Counted from the first letter of the stretch, positions 1 through 7,527 are shown. The stretch: 21,783 bases of DNA from Limousia pullorum (GCA_018714545.1 DVNG01000118.1:1-21783), one strand, 5' to 3'. Program-made: numbers and translations. The notes: a model not told the origin generated them from the letters alone.

Positions 1-53
1 TTGAAAGATTACATTAATTACTACAACAATGATAGAATAATTACAAAATTAAA

Positions 54-82
54 AATGAGCCCGGTGCAATACCGAACTCATT
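54..82 (-). terminator. Possible minus-strand intrinsic terminator
   Basis: An imperfect hairpin pairs AATGAG (54-59) with CTCATT (77-82), has a small internal mismatch, then pairs CGGT (62-65) with ACCG (71-74) around a 5-base loop. Read on the minus strand it is followed by a T-rich stretch (plus-strand A-rich bases 40-55), so it would terminate transcription coming from the right. No intact minus-strand gene lies to its right; only the short open tail at 108-152 would use it. Confidence 0.4.
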
Positions 83-107
83 CTGTTGAAATTTAATATT
101 TATTTGT

Positions 108-152
108 CTAAACTTTGGGGTTCACTTCAATAATCTCCACGGGCTTTTTGTG
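108..152 (-). pseudogene. Possible 3' remnant of a minus-strand gene
   Basis: On the minus strand a 14-codon open stretch reads HKKPVEIIEVNPKV and ends in a stop (108-110), about 26 bases before the hairpin at 54-82. An in-frame stop at 153-155 cuts it off upstream, and no start codon or ribosome binding site fits. It looks like the C-terminal tail of a lost gene that kept its terminator. The evidence is only the position of the stop relative to the hairpin and the protein-like composition. It could equally be chance. Confidence 0.2.
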
Positions 153-209
153 TCAAAAATCCATAGTACGGTATATTATGTAATATAAATAAAAGAAAGG
201 GGTGAAAAT

Positions 210-550
210 ATGGCAGATGAGCTTCAGATGACCAGACTTGTCCGGCAGTTGGATATCAGTCTGCGTCAATCTGCGTTCCGGTAACTGTAAGACCTTTTGC
301 AAAAACAGGGACAACCTTTACAAAATGCTGTGGAACACCTATTGTAGTTTCAGGTGCTGAAGAGTGTGACGGACAGATAGACGGTTCATGCGTGTTTACA
401 ATCCGTCAGGATATCTGTGTGGCAGTTCCTGTTGAATTTGGAGCTGTTGCTTCTGTTGGCGACACTTATGTAAACTGTAACGGAGCTTCCGCAAGTGATA
501 TTTGTACTGACTGTAAGCCTGTTGTTGACCCTATGGTTCCTGAAGTATAA
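210..550 (+). pseudogene. Small Cys-rich protein gene with an apparent -1 frameshift
   Basis: ATG at 210 follows a good ribosome binding site (AAAGAAAGGGGTG, 194-204), but its frame stops after 24 codons at 282-284. From about 221 a second frame is open to the stop at 548-550 and reads as a real protein (QTCPAVGYQSASICVPVTV onward). That second frame has no start codon before it. Restoring one lost base near 231-236 would join them into about 113 residues starting MADELQMT. The protein has about a dozen Cys and an internal duplication: CVPVTV..TGTTFTKCCG resembles CVAVPVEF..VGDTYVNCNG. No signal peptide or membrane segment is visible. I do not recognise the family; a structural or spore-surface role would be a guess. 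The cause may be a real mutation, a sequencing error or, less likely, programmed frameshifting; no slippery heptamer is seen. Confidence 0.6.
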
Positions 551-586
551 AATTGCGCCCCGTGATTAAGCGGGGCGCAATTTTAT
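551..586 (+). terminator. Intrinsic terminator of the Cys-rich gene
   Basis: A perfect 11-base-pair stem, AATTGCGCCCC (551-561) with GGGGCGCAATT (572-582), starts directly after the stop codon at 550 and ends in a T-run. The strong terminator suggests that the upstream gene is or recently was expressed. Confidence 0.9.
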
Positions 587-595
587 ACTGTTCTA

Positions 596-625
596 TTGAC
601 AGCTGTGTAAATGAACAATTATAAT
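596..625 (+). promoter_or_regulatory. Sigma-A-type promoter of the zinc-ribbon gene
   Basis: TTGACA (596-601) and TATAAT (620-625) lie 18 bases apart, directly after the terminator at 551-586 and about 40 bases before the start codon at 664. Both hexamers match the housekeeping consensus exactly. Confidence 0.75.
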
Positions 626-663
626 TAAATAAACATTAAAAGTAAAAGGGGAAGGGATTTATA

Positions 664-1329
664 ATGTATTGCAAAAATTGCGGAACACAGCTGCCGGAAA
701 ACGCCAGATTTTGTCCCAACTGCGGAACAGATTCTTTTGCGGCCAATGGTCAAAAGATGGGATATCAGAGAAGTTATCAGCAAATGAATATGAACCAACC
801 ACAGTACAGCGGAGAGGGTTTTTATAATGTGGGAGTCCGCCCGTTAAATCCCGGTGAGGTCAGAACATATTATGCTACAAAATTCCATAGAAAATTCATT
901 ATATTTGCTTTGTGCATTGGTTTGTGTGCTGATTTGTTTTGGGTATTTACATTATTTAGACTTATGTCGTCGTATAAGCCAAACAAAGGCGACATTACAG
1001 AGGCTGTATTTTGGATTGTTTTGTTGTTTGTTTTAATGGTAGCGGTTGTAATAAATCTTATGGTCTATAATAAGATAGTTCTCAATATAAGCGACCAGGG
1101 AATAAGCGGCAGGGGAGGAAAGTGCCTGTATCTGTGCAGTGTACCTTTCAACGCTTCATACAGCGATATTGACAGTGTAAAGCAAAAATTCTCCGGAGTG
1201 GTTTCCAGAAATAACAGAATAGTGATCACTATAAAAGGTAAAAAATACGACTTAACAATAGAAAACGGTGAAGAAGCCAAAAAGCTTATTGAAATGGGAA
1301 TGGCGAGAACACGCCAGGTTTATTACTGA
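664..1329 (+). CDS. Zinc-ribbon domain membrane protein
   Basis: 221 residues. The N-terminus is a zinc ribbon with two CxxC knuckles (Cys3, Cys6, Cys17, Cys20; the second reads FCPNCG), as in the zinc_ribbon_2 family. A Gln/Asn/Tyr-rich linker follows to about residue 60. Two hydrophobic segments, about 77-100 and 114-136, are predicted to cross the membrane. The C-terminal 75 residues alternate polar and hydrophobic positions and end in a helix (EEAKKLIEMG), which resembles a bacterial PH-like beta domain; this is inferred from shape only. Start: ATG 664 has AAAAGGGGAAGGGA upstream. The gene is monocistronic, with its own promoter and a terminator shared with the convergent MATE gene. The cellular role is unknown. 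Such proteins are common in Clostridia, and the ribbon probably binds zinc for structure. Confidence 0.85.
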   Translation: MYCKNCGTQLPENARFCPNCGTDSFAANGQKMGYQRSYQQMNMNQPQYSGEGFYNVGVRPLNPGEVRTYYATKFHRKFIIFALCIGLCADLFWVFTLFRLMSSYKPNKGDITEAVFWIVLLFVLMVAVVINLMVYNKIVLNISDQGISGRGGKCLYLCSVPFNASYSDIDSVKQKFSGVVSRNNRIVITIKGKKYDLTIENGEEAKKLIEMGMARTRQVYY

Positions 1330-1333
1330 TTAT

Positions 1334-1384
1334 ACATATAAAAAAAGCTTCGCAGAAATAAAACTGCGAAGCTTTTTTATATGT
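1334..1384. terminator. Bidirectional intrinsic terminator
   Basis: AAAAAAGCTTCGCAG (1341-1355) pairs perfectly with CTGCGAAGCTTTTTT (1364-1378) around an 8-base loop, and the stem extends outward through ACATAT/ATATGT with one unpaired base. A-tracts and T-tracts flank both sides, so it can end both the plus-strand zinc-ribbon gene and the convergent minus-strand MATE gene. Confidence 0.92.
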
Positions 1385-1387
1385 AAT

Positions 1388-2743
1388 TTAATTGGTTTCT
1401 TTGTGTAGGTGAGAGCTTTTATGCTTGTACCAAATTCCTGAATAGTAGAAGAATGCGCTCATTGCGGTGGAGATTATCCAACCCACAGGCCATGAAAGCC
1501 ACAAGCCCTCAACTCCGATTATTGCGTTAAAGATATAGCAGAGGATAACTCTTATGAGCAGGTCTGCGAAAGTTGCCGCCATAAACGGTATCATACTTTC
1601 CGTACCTCTCAGAATTGCGTCATACATGAGCTTTAATCCTACAACCACATAGAATGGAGCTACAATGGTTAAAAAGTTACTGCCTGTGCTCAAAGCCATT
1701 GGACTTAAATCCTGAGCGAAAATCTTGAGAGCAGGTTCCTGGAAGAACACATAAAGCAACGAAAAGGGAATTGCAACTGTGAACACCATGAAAATTCCGG
1801 AAGTCATACCTTTTTTGATTCTGCCAATTTCTCCTGCACCCATGTTTTGCGCCGCAAAGCTTGAAAGTGCTCCTGCAACTGTTGTCAGTGTTGTGACAAC
1901 AAAGGTGTTAAGCTTGATAGCTGAAGTATATCCTGCGATTACCTGAGAGCCGTAACTGTTTACAAGACCCTGGATGAAGAGATTGCCTACAGAAACAAAG
2001 CTCTGCTGTAAAACGCTTGGGATTGCCACAACGCACATTTGAACAAGAAGAACCTTTGAAAAGAATTTAGCTGTACCCTCAAATGTGAGCTTTTTAATTG
2101 CATGAAACAGTCTGAATATGCAAAGTATTGCGGCAATGCCCTGTGCTATAAATGTCGCCCAGGCAAGACCTGCAACACCCATGTTAAAACAGATAACGAA
2201 AACAAGGTCAAGGGCGATGTTTCCCAGACTGGAAGCAATCAAAAAGTACAGCGGTGTTTTTGAGTCACCCAAAGCTGAGAAAATACCTGTGCATACATTA
2301 TAGAGAAGAACAAAGAGGAAACCTCCGATGTATATATAAAGATATGCAAGGGCGTCATCAAAAATATTTGCAGGTGTCTGCAAAACATTCATAATTGGAA
2401 CGCTGATGAGAATTCCCACTATTGTGAGGAAAATTCCGACTGCTGAAATTGCTGTGAGAATTGTAGTTACACATTCTCTAACTTCTTTGTAATGCTTGGC
2501 GCCGAAGTGTCTTGAGATTACAACAGAACAACCTAAGTTGCATCCCAAAGCCACAGCCATGAAAATCATGGTTATAGGATAGGAAGAACCTACCGCCGAA
2601 AGGGCGTCCTCACCGATAAACTGACCGGCTATTACTGTATCCGCCATATTGTACATTTGCTGGAATATTACACTGCCCAGCAGGGGAAGAGCAAAGAGCC
2701 ACAAAATTTTTCCTGTACTGCCTTTTGTCAAATCCTTGACCAT
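1388..2743 (-). CDS. MATE family multidrug/cation antiporter
   Basis: 451 residues. Members of this family export drugs or metabolites across the inner membrane in exchange for sodium or protons. The sequence shows the paired MatE architecture of about 12 membrane segments. The N-terminal signature LPLLGSVIFQQMYNMADTVI and the GEDALSAVG stretch are typical of the DinF/NorM-like branch in Clostridia. The length is normal (440-460). Start choice: an upstream TTG (2749) would be only one base from the Shine-Dalgarno GGAGG (2751-2755), whereas ATG 2743 is seven bases from it, so ATG is preferred. The gene is divergent from the LysR regulator at 2863, a classic arrangement in which the regulator controls the transporter. 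The substrate cannot be read from the sequence. Confidence 0.93.
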   Translation of the reverse strand: MVKDLTKGSTGKILWLFALPLLGSVIFQQMYNMADTVIAGQFIGEDALSAVGSSYPITMIFMAVALGCNLGCSVVISRHFGAKHYKEVRECVTTILTAISAVGIFLTIVGILISVPIMNVLQTPANIFDDALAYLYIYIGGFLFVLLYNVCTGIFSALGDSKTPLYFLIASSLGNIALDLVFVICFNMGVAGLAWATFIAQGIAAILCIFRLFHAIKKLTFEGTAKFFSKVLLVQMCVVAIPSVLQQSFVSVGNLFIQGLVNSYGSQVIAGYTSAIKLNTFVVTTLTTVAGALSSFAAQNMGAGEIGRIKKGMTSGIFMVFTVAIPFSLLYVFFQEPALKIFAQDLSPMALSTGSNFLTIVAPFYVVVGLKLMYDAILRGTESMIPFMAATFADLLIRVILCYIFNAIIGVEGLWLSWPVGWIISTAMSAFFYYSGIWYKHKSSHLHKETN

Positions 2744-2777
2744 TTCCAAACCTCCATTGACTTTTAATCCGTTGTCT

Positions 2778-2783
2778 ATTATA
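2778..2783 (-). promoter_or_regulatory. Likely -10 element of the MATE gene promoter
   Basis: A perfect TATAAT on the minus strand lies 35 bases before the MATE start codon. No good -35 hexamer lies 16-18 bases upstream, which fits a promoter that needs an activator such as the divergent LysR protein. The 119-base gap 2744-2862 must also hold the regulator's own promoter, which I could not place with confidence. Confidence 0.5.
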
Positions 2784-2862
2784 CTACAGTTATGGCTATC
2801 TGTTTTATATGTATTTTAAAAATTTGTTATATGATAATTAGATAATAAAAGGACGATATAAA

Positions 2863-3753
2863 ATGAATATAGAGCACATGAAAAATTTTTTGATAATGGC
2901 GGACAGCGACAGTATTTCCCATGCCTCCAGAAGACTTTTTATAGCTCAGTCAGCACTGAGCAATCAGCTTAAAACCCTTGAAAAAGAGGTGGGAGCCCAG
3001 CTTATAAAAAGAGACTATCACAGCTATGAGCTTACGGAAAGCGGAAAGACGTTTTTAAAATATGCCAGAAAAATTGTTGAAACAATGGAACAGGCAGAAC
3101 TTGCAGTATCCGACTTGCAGGACGGAACAACAGGAACCCTGAGAATATCCTCTACACCGTCAGTGGCAACAGGTTTTCTCATGGAATACATAAGCGAAAA
3201 CACAAAAAAATACCCCCGGGTAAAGCTCAGAATAAACGAGTGCAATACACCGGAGGTTATTGAAAAGATAAAGGACGGAATTTCGGAGGTGGGATTTATC
3301 AGAACACCTTTCGGAAATCACGGAGAATTTGTCACAAAATTTCTTGTAGCAGACCAAATGGCTGCGGTTTATAAAAAGGGCAGTTATAGTTTTGAGGATA
3401 ATTTCAGTTTGGACCTTTTGCAAAACATGCCACTTATATCAATCTATAGATATACAGAACTGCTGGACGCAATAGCGGAACACAGAAATTACAGAATATA
3501 CTATGCCGCCCAATGTACAGAGGTTTCAACAGCCCTTTCCTTGGCTCAGTTGGGTATAGGTATCGCCTTGGTTCCTTATTCCGCATATAAAAATAATATG
3601 GGACTTTTTACAGGACTGGAAGCAAAAATTATCGGCGACAGCGAATGCGGAACAAAATGTCTTATGATTTATCTTAAAAACCGTTCTCTTTCAGCCACCG
3701 CTCAAAACTTTATAAAGCTTATAGAAAATATAATCGAAAGCAAAGAAATTTAA
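2863..3753 (+). CDS. LysR-type transcriptional regulator
   Basis: 296 residues, the standard length. Residues 1-60 form the winged helix-turn-helix (MNIEHMKNFLIMADSDSISH, then SQSALSNQLKTLEKEVGAQL in canonical positions). After a linker helix (about 61-88), residues 90-296 form the periplasmic-binding-protein-like effector domain, starting at GTLRISSTPSV. Such proteins bind T-N11-A sites as tetramers and respond to a small molecule. Start ATG 2863 has AAAGGACG upstream. It diverges from the MATE transporter, its most probable target, and converges on bioA with a 4-base overlap of stop codons. It is not obviously linked to biotin, because that operon has a BirA site. The effector is unknown. 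Confidence 0.92.
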   Translation: MNIEHMKNFLIMADSDSISHASRRLFIAQSALSNQLKTLEKEVGAQLIKRDYHSYELTESGKTFLKYARKIVETMEQAELAVSDLQDGTTGTLRISSTPSVATGFLMEYISENTKKYPRVKLRINECNTPEVIEKIKDGISEVGFIRTPFGNHGEFVTKFLVADQMAAVYKKGSYSFEDNFSLDLLQNMPLISIYRYTELLDAIAEHRNYRIYYAAQCTEVSTALSLAQLGIGIALVPYSAYKNNMGLFTGLEAKIIGDSECGTKCLMIYLKNRSLSATAQNFIKLIENIIESKEI

Positions 3754-5093
3754 TTTCCGAAATATTCCTCAATGGAGCTTACGCACCTGTCAACGGCGCA
3801 GTCGATTTCCTCTTTTGTTATTATAAGAGGAGGATTGAAGTAAAGCACATTTCCCAAGGGACGCAGAAGCAGTCCCTTTTTTAATGCAATTTTGTAGATT
3901 TCATATCCAACACGTTTTTCGCTTTCAAAGCCCTCCTTGGTTTCCTTGTTTTTAACAAGCTCAATTCCGTTTATAAGTCCTATGTGTCGGATTTCACCCA
4001 GGTAAGGCTTTTGCAAAAGCTTTTCCGTAAGCTTTTGGTGGAGATATTTTCCGGTTTCTGCGGCGTTTTCCAAGATATTATCTTCTCTCAATATTTTTTG
4101 GACGGCTAAAGCGGCGGCACAGCCTAAAGGGTTTCCGCTGTAGGTGTGACTGTGCATAAATGCCTTGCCCTTGTTGTAGTCGTCGTAGAAAGCGTCGTAA
4201 ATTTCCTGGGTGGTTATGGTTATAGCCATCGGCATGTAGCCGCCGGTAAGTCCTTTGGAAATGCACATAATGTCCGGTGATATGCCGGCGTGGTCGCAGG
4301 CAAACATTTTTCCAGTTCGTCCGAAACCGGTAGCGATTTCATCTGCAATAAGTAAAACATCGTACTTATCGCAAAGCTCTCTAAGCTTTTTAAGATATAC
4401 AGGAGGATAAATTCTCATGCCTGCGCTGCCCTGAAGCAAAGGCTCTACAATAAGTGCACAGCATTCCTGGGCATGTTCCGCAAAGGCTTTTTCTGCATGG
4501 CAGATACATTCGCCGCAGCAGCTGTTCCTGTTTTTTCCTAAAGGACAGCGGTAGCAGTCCGGAGCTTCAATGTGAATTGTGTCCATAAGCATTGGACGGT
4601 AGATTTTAGCGTACAAATCCATGCTTCCCACGGATAATGCTCCGATTGTTTCACCGTGATAACCCTCTGTAAGGCACATGAATTTTGTTTTTTGGGCTTT
4701 GCCACTTTGGTATTGATATTGAAAAGCCATTTTCAAGGCACATTCAACAGCGGCAGAACCGTTGTCGGAAAAATTAAATTTGCAAAGACCTTTAGGAATA
4801 ATCTCCATAAGCTGCTGACAAAGCTCTATTGCCGGCTTGTGGGAGAAATTCGCAAAAATAACATGTTCCAATTTATCAAGCTGATTTTTAATAGCTTCGT
4901 TGATTTTGGGATTGCAGTGTCCCAAAAGATTGCACCACCAGGAGCTTACAACGTCTATGTACTCGTTTCCGTGTATGTCGTAAAGATGAACGCCTTCGCC
5001 GTGGTCGATAATAATGGGAGGCAGCTCCTCATAATCCTTCATCTGTGAACAGGGGTGCCATATATATTTTAAATCAAGCTCTTCCAAAGTCAT
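3750..5093 (-). CDS. bioA: Adenosylmethionine-8-amino-7-oxononanoate aminotransferase
   Basis: 447 residues. This PLP enzyme converts KAPA (7-keto-8-aminopelargonate) to DAPA (7,8-diaminopelargonate) with SAM as amino donor, in biotin synthesis. Diagnostic features are IWHPCSQMKD near the N-terminus, SSWWCNLLGH at 50-59, GYHGETIGALS, the aspartate of ADEIATGFGRTG (Asp251) for the PLP ring nitrogen, and the Schiff-base lysine in ISKGLTGG (Lys280). A Cys-rich insert at 180-198 (CYRCP, then SCCGECIC) is absent from the E. coli enzyme; it resembles inserts in Firmicute BioA and might bind a metal. Start ATG 5093 lies inside the end of bioD (20-base overlap) with GGAG upstream, implying coupled translation. 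It is the last gene of bioYBDA, and its stop overlaps that of the convergent LysR gene with no terminator visible. Confidence 0.96.
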   Translation of the reverse strand: MTLEELDLKYIWHPCSQMKDYEELPPIIIDHGEGVHLYDIHGNEYIDVVSSWWCNLLGHCNPKINEAIKNQLDKLEHVIFANFSHKPAIELCQQLMEIIPKGLCKFNFSDNGSAAVECALKMAFQYQYQSGKAQKTKFMCLTEGYHGETIGALSVGSMDLYAKIYRPMLMDTIHIEAPDCYRCPLGKNRNSCCGECICHAEKAFAEHAQECCALIVEPLLQGSAGMRIYPPVYLKKLRELCDKYDVLLIADEIATGFGRTGKMFACDHAGISPDIMCISKGLTGGYMPMAITITTQEIYDAFYDDYNKGKAFMHSHTYSGNPLGCAAALAVQKILREDNILENAAETGKYLHQKLTEKLLQKPYLGEIRHIGLINGIELVKNKETKEGFESEKRVGYEIYKIALKKGLLLRPLGNVLYFNPPLIITKEEIDCAVDRCVSSIEEYFGN

Positions 5094-5772
5094 TTAATTC
5101 ATCTCCAAAATATAATTTTATAGGGTCGCAAAGATAGTCTATATTTTCAGCATTGCTTGAAACAGTGCCTATAACCTTTACATCTGTGAGCTTTTCAATC
5201 ATAAAATGATTGTCTTTGTGCATAAGGCTGTTTTCATCGTAATTGTTGAGAATAATTCCTCTGACCTTTATGCCTTTTTCACGGAGATAAGAAACGGTGA
5301 GAACAACGGCGTTGATTGTTCCCAAGCCTGCGTCTGCCACTATAAGTGTGTCAAGCTCTAAAGATTTTACTATGTCCTCAAGCATAATAAAGCATTTTTC
5401 ATCAAGCCTAATGGGACAGACAATTCCTCCGCTGCCCTCAACAAAAACATATTCATGGGGTTTTAAAACAGTTTCAAAATCCTTTTTGACTTCCTCAAGC
5501 TCCACAGGATTTCCCTCTATCCTTGCGGAAAGATGAGGGGAAAGGGGGTTTTTGTAGAGATAGGATAAAAGTGTTTCGGTTTCCTGATTTATTCCGGAAA
5601 TCTTTTTAACATAGCCTGCGTCGCTTTCCTCAATGGACTCTGCGCCGCTTATGGCGGCCTTGTAGTAGCCTGCGTTTATTCCCTTTTGTACCAAGCTTTT
5701 TGCCAAAAGGGCGGTAACGTAGGTTTTTCCTATGTCAGTTCCGGTTCCGGTGATAAAAATTCCCTTAGCCAT
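5074..5772 (-). CDS. bioD: Dethiobiotin synthetase
   Basis: 232 residues. BioD closes the ureido ring of DAPA with CO2 and ATP to give dethiobiotin. The N-terminus MAKGIFITGTGTDIGKT contains the modified P-loop (GTGTDIGKT, residues 9-17). GYYKAAISGA supplies the substrate lysine region, and VFVEGSGGIVCPI is the family's second signature. The open frame could extend 14 codons further upstream, but ATG 5772 has GGGGG seven bases before it and begins right at the conserved strand, so it is chosen. Translation would start 8 bases before the end of bioB, and the bioD end overlaps bioA by 20 bases, so the three cistrons are tightly coupled. Confidence 0.95.
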   Translation of the reverse strand: MAKGIFITGTGTDIGKTYVTALLAKSLVQKGINAGYYKAAISGAESIEESDAGYVKKISGINQETETLLSYLYKNPLSPHLSARIEGNPVELEEVKKDFETVLKPHEYVFVEGSGGIVCPIRLDEKCFIMLEDIVKSLELDTLIVADAGLGTINAVVLTVSYLREKGIKVRGIILNNYDENSLMHKDNHFMIEKLTDVKVIGTVSSNAENIDYLCDPIKLYFGDELNDFGRA

Positions 5773-6736
5773 TGCATAACCCCCTTTCATAGCCCAAAGC
5801 TTCAATAGTTTCAATGTCCTTTTTTATGGTAATTCCGGCAGTTGTCAGCATATCTCCGGAAATTGTGGCGTTTGCGCCTGATTTAAAGCAATCATATCCT
5901 TTATGCTCCATAAGTCCTCTGCCTCCTGCAAGTCTTATGGAAGCGTCGGGGAGAATAAATCTGTACACAGCGGCAATTCTTCTCATGTCGTCTTCCGTAA
6001 GGGGTGAAAGATTTTCATAGGGAGTGCCCTTAATCGGGTTTAACATGTTGATTGGAATAGATTTAATTCCCAGTTCCTTTAATGAAAATGCCATGTCGAT
6101 TCTGTCCTCAGGGGTTTCGCCGATTCCCATAATACCGCCGCTGCACACGGAAAGACCTGATGACTGCGCCGATTTTATTGCATTGACCTTATCTTGAAAG
6201 CTGTGGGTTGTGCATACATTGCTGAAATTCTTTTCTGAGGTTTCAAGGTTGTTGTGCACTCTTGAAGCGCCAGCCTCTTTCAGCTTTGAGAATTGTTCTT
6301 TATTCAAAAGTCCGCAGGATATGCAGACCTTAATATCACATTCATTTTTTATGGCTTTTATAATTTCGCAGACCTTTTCAACTTCGCTGTCGCTGAGTTT
6401 TTTTCCTGATGTGACGATAGAAAATCTCAGCACACCTCTTTCAAAATTTTCTTTAGCCTGTTTTGCTACCTCCTGGGGTGAAAGCAGTGGGTATTCCTGA
6501 ACACAGGTGCTGTAAAAGGATGATTGGGCACAGTATTTGCAGTTTTCCGAGCATTTGCCGCTTTTTGCATTTATAATTGTGCAGATATCAAATTTGTTGG
6601 AGCAAAAATGATTTCTTATTTCATCGGCACATTGGCACAGTTCATCTAAAGGTGAATTGTAAAGATTTAAAGCATCCTCTTTTGTTATAGCTTTACCGGA
6701 GAGGATTTTTTCCATATAGTCACGGGGACTTGTCAT
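5765..6736 (-). CDS. bioB: Biotin synthase (radical SAM)
   Basis: 323 residues. BioB inserts sulfur into dethiobiotin to make biotin, using a radical-SAM [4Fe-4S] cluster and an auxiliary [2Fe-2S] cluster as sulfur donor. The radical-SAM motif CSENCKYC gives Cys62, Cys66 and Cys69. Further signatures are ERGVLRFSIVTSG, HNLETSE around 162-168, CSGGIMGIGE, and the RLAGGRG arginine that binds the second cluster. The length is typical. Start ATG 6734-6736 follows the bioY stop by 5 bases, with its ribosome binding site (AAAGG) inside the bioY end. It is the second gene of the BirA-controlled operon. Confidence 0.97.
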   Translation of the reverse strand: MTSPRDYMEKILSGKAITKEDALNLYNSPLDELCQCADEIRNHFCSNKFDICTIINAKSGKCSENCKYCAQSSFYSTCVQEYPLLSPQEVAKQAKENFERGVLRFSIVTSGKKLSDSEVEKVCEIIKAIKNECDIKVCISCGLLNKEQFSKLKEAGASRVHNNLETSEKNFSNVCTTHSFQDKVNAIKSAQSSGLSVCSGGIMGIGETPEDRIDMAFSLKELGIKSIPINMLNPIKGTPYENLSPLTEDDMRRIAAVYRFILPDASIRLAGGRGLMEHKGYDCFKSGANATISGDMLTTAGITIKKDIETIEALGYERGLCNG

Positions 6737-6741
6737 TTTAA

Positions 6742-7302
6742 TCAGACCTTTCTTTTGTTAAAAACTGGAATAAGACGTTTTCCAAGCATTGCCGCAAAAA
6801 AGCACATGACAATATCACCTGGAACAACTAAAAGGAAGCAGTAAAGAAACAGCGGCCAAAGGCCTATTCCGGTTCCTAAATAAAAGTTGCTTATTATGTA
6901 GTAGTAAATCATTCCGAAAAGATAAACCATAGCAAGTCCTGCAAAACAGGCGAATAACAGTTTACAGTAGGAGGGATTTGCTTTCTTGTGGGCTATTGTT
7001 CCGGTGAGAAGAGCTCCCACGGCAAAGCCTATTATATAACCGAAGCTTGGCTGGAAAATATATCCGGGACCGCCGCCGGAAGCAAATATAGGAAGTCCTA
7101 TCAAGCCTAAAATCATATAAACAAAAACACAGAGAAAACCTTTTTTGCCGCCTAAAAACAATCCGGCAAGGGTTGTGAAAAGTGTTTGCAGAGTAAAGGG
7201 AACAAAAGGAACGGGAACTTTTATAAAAGCGCCGATTGCGATAAGAGCCACAAAAAGTCCGCATATAACAATGTCGTTGATTTTAAGGGTATTTTTTGTC
7301 AT
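6742..7302 (-). CDS. bioY: BioY biotin transporter (ECF S component)
   Basis: 186 residues, nearly all hydrophobic, with about six membrane segments. BioY is the substrate-binding S component of ECF transporters and imports biotin, alone or with a shared EcfA-EcfA'-EcfT module; none of those genes is in the window. Signatures are VPFTLQTLFTTLAGLFLGG (residues 34-52), the GLIGLPIFASGGGPGYIFQP stretch and GYIIGFAVGA. Start ATG 7302 has AGAGGTGG just upstream. It is the first gene of bioYBDA, directly under the BirA-box promoter, so import and synthesis are repressed together when biotin is plentiful. Confidence 0.96.
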   Translation of the reverse strand: MTKNTLKINDIVICGLFVALIAIGAFIKVPVPFVPFTLQTLFTTLAGLFLGGKKGFLCVFVYMILGLIGLPIFASGGGPGYIFQPSFGYIIGFAVGALLTGTIAHKKANPSYCKLLFACFAGLAMVYLFGMIYYYIISNFYLGTGIGLWPLFLYCFLLVVPGDIVMCFFAAMLGKRLIPVFNKRKV

Positions 7303-7333
7303 AAGCCACCTCTTAGAATTTATTTCATATGAA

Positions 7334-7388
7334 AGTATAACAGACTAAAAGAAGATTGTAAACCTAATTTTAAAATAAAGTTTACAAT
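7334..7388 (-). promoter_or_regulatory. BirA operator overlapping the bioY promoter
   Basis: The inverted repeat ATTGTAAAC (7355-7363), 16 bases, GTTTACAAT (7380-7388) matches the BirA operator consensus TTGTAAACC-N14/15-GGTTTACAA. On the minus strand TTTACA (7362-7357) is the -35 and TATACT (7339-7334) the -10, 17 bases apart. One arm of the operator therefore covers the -35 hexamer. Binding of BirA-biotinyl-AMP would block RNA polymerase. This indicates a bifunctional BirA with a DNA-binding domain elsewhere in the genome. Confidence 0.93.
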
Positions 7389-7400
7389 AGCGTATAATTG

Positions 7401-7428
7401 TTGAATTAGAAAAATATCGTGGTATAAT
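7401..7428 (+). promoter_or_regulatory. Promoter of the secreted repeat-protein gene
   Basis: TTGAAT (7401-7406) and TATAAT (7423-7428) are 16 bases apart and face away from the bio operon. The -35 begins 13 bases from the edge of the BirA operator, so BirA could influence it too; this is only inferred from distance. Transcription from here would give a leader of about 90 bases before the start at 7528. The leader can form two small hairpins: ACGA/TCGT at 7458-7474 and AGGAC/GTCCT at 7487-7504. Confidence 0.65.
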
Positions 7429-7527
7429 AAAAAATAAATTCTTCAAAGTGAAAGGAAACGACCTTCTAAATCGTATTGTATATGAAAGGACGTTGATAAG
7501 TCCTGAAAATACAAGGAGGTTTTTATT

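Noticed and set aside
230..284. Programmed -1 frameshifting in the Cys-rich gene
   Set aside because: No X-XXY-YYZ slippery heptamer and no downstream pseudoknot is apparent in the overlap; a mutation or sequence error is simpler.
2743..2749. TTG 2749 as the MATE start
   Set aside because: It would sit one base from the Shine-Dalgarno; ATG 2743 has normal spacing. The same reasoning moved the starts of bioD, the EFR1 gene, ridA, carD, nadE and the ANTAR gene.
4656..5048. A 130-residue plus-strand open frame opposite bioA
   Set aside because: It is a shadow of a well-supported gene with no motif, promoter or ribosome binding site.
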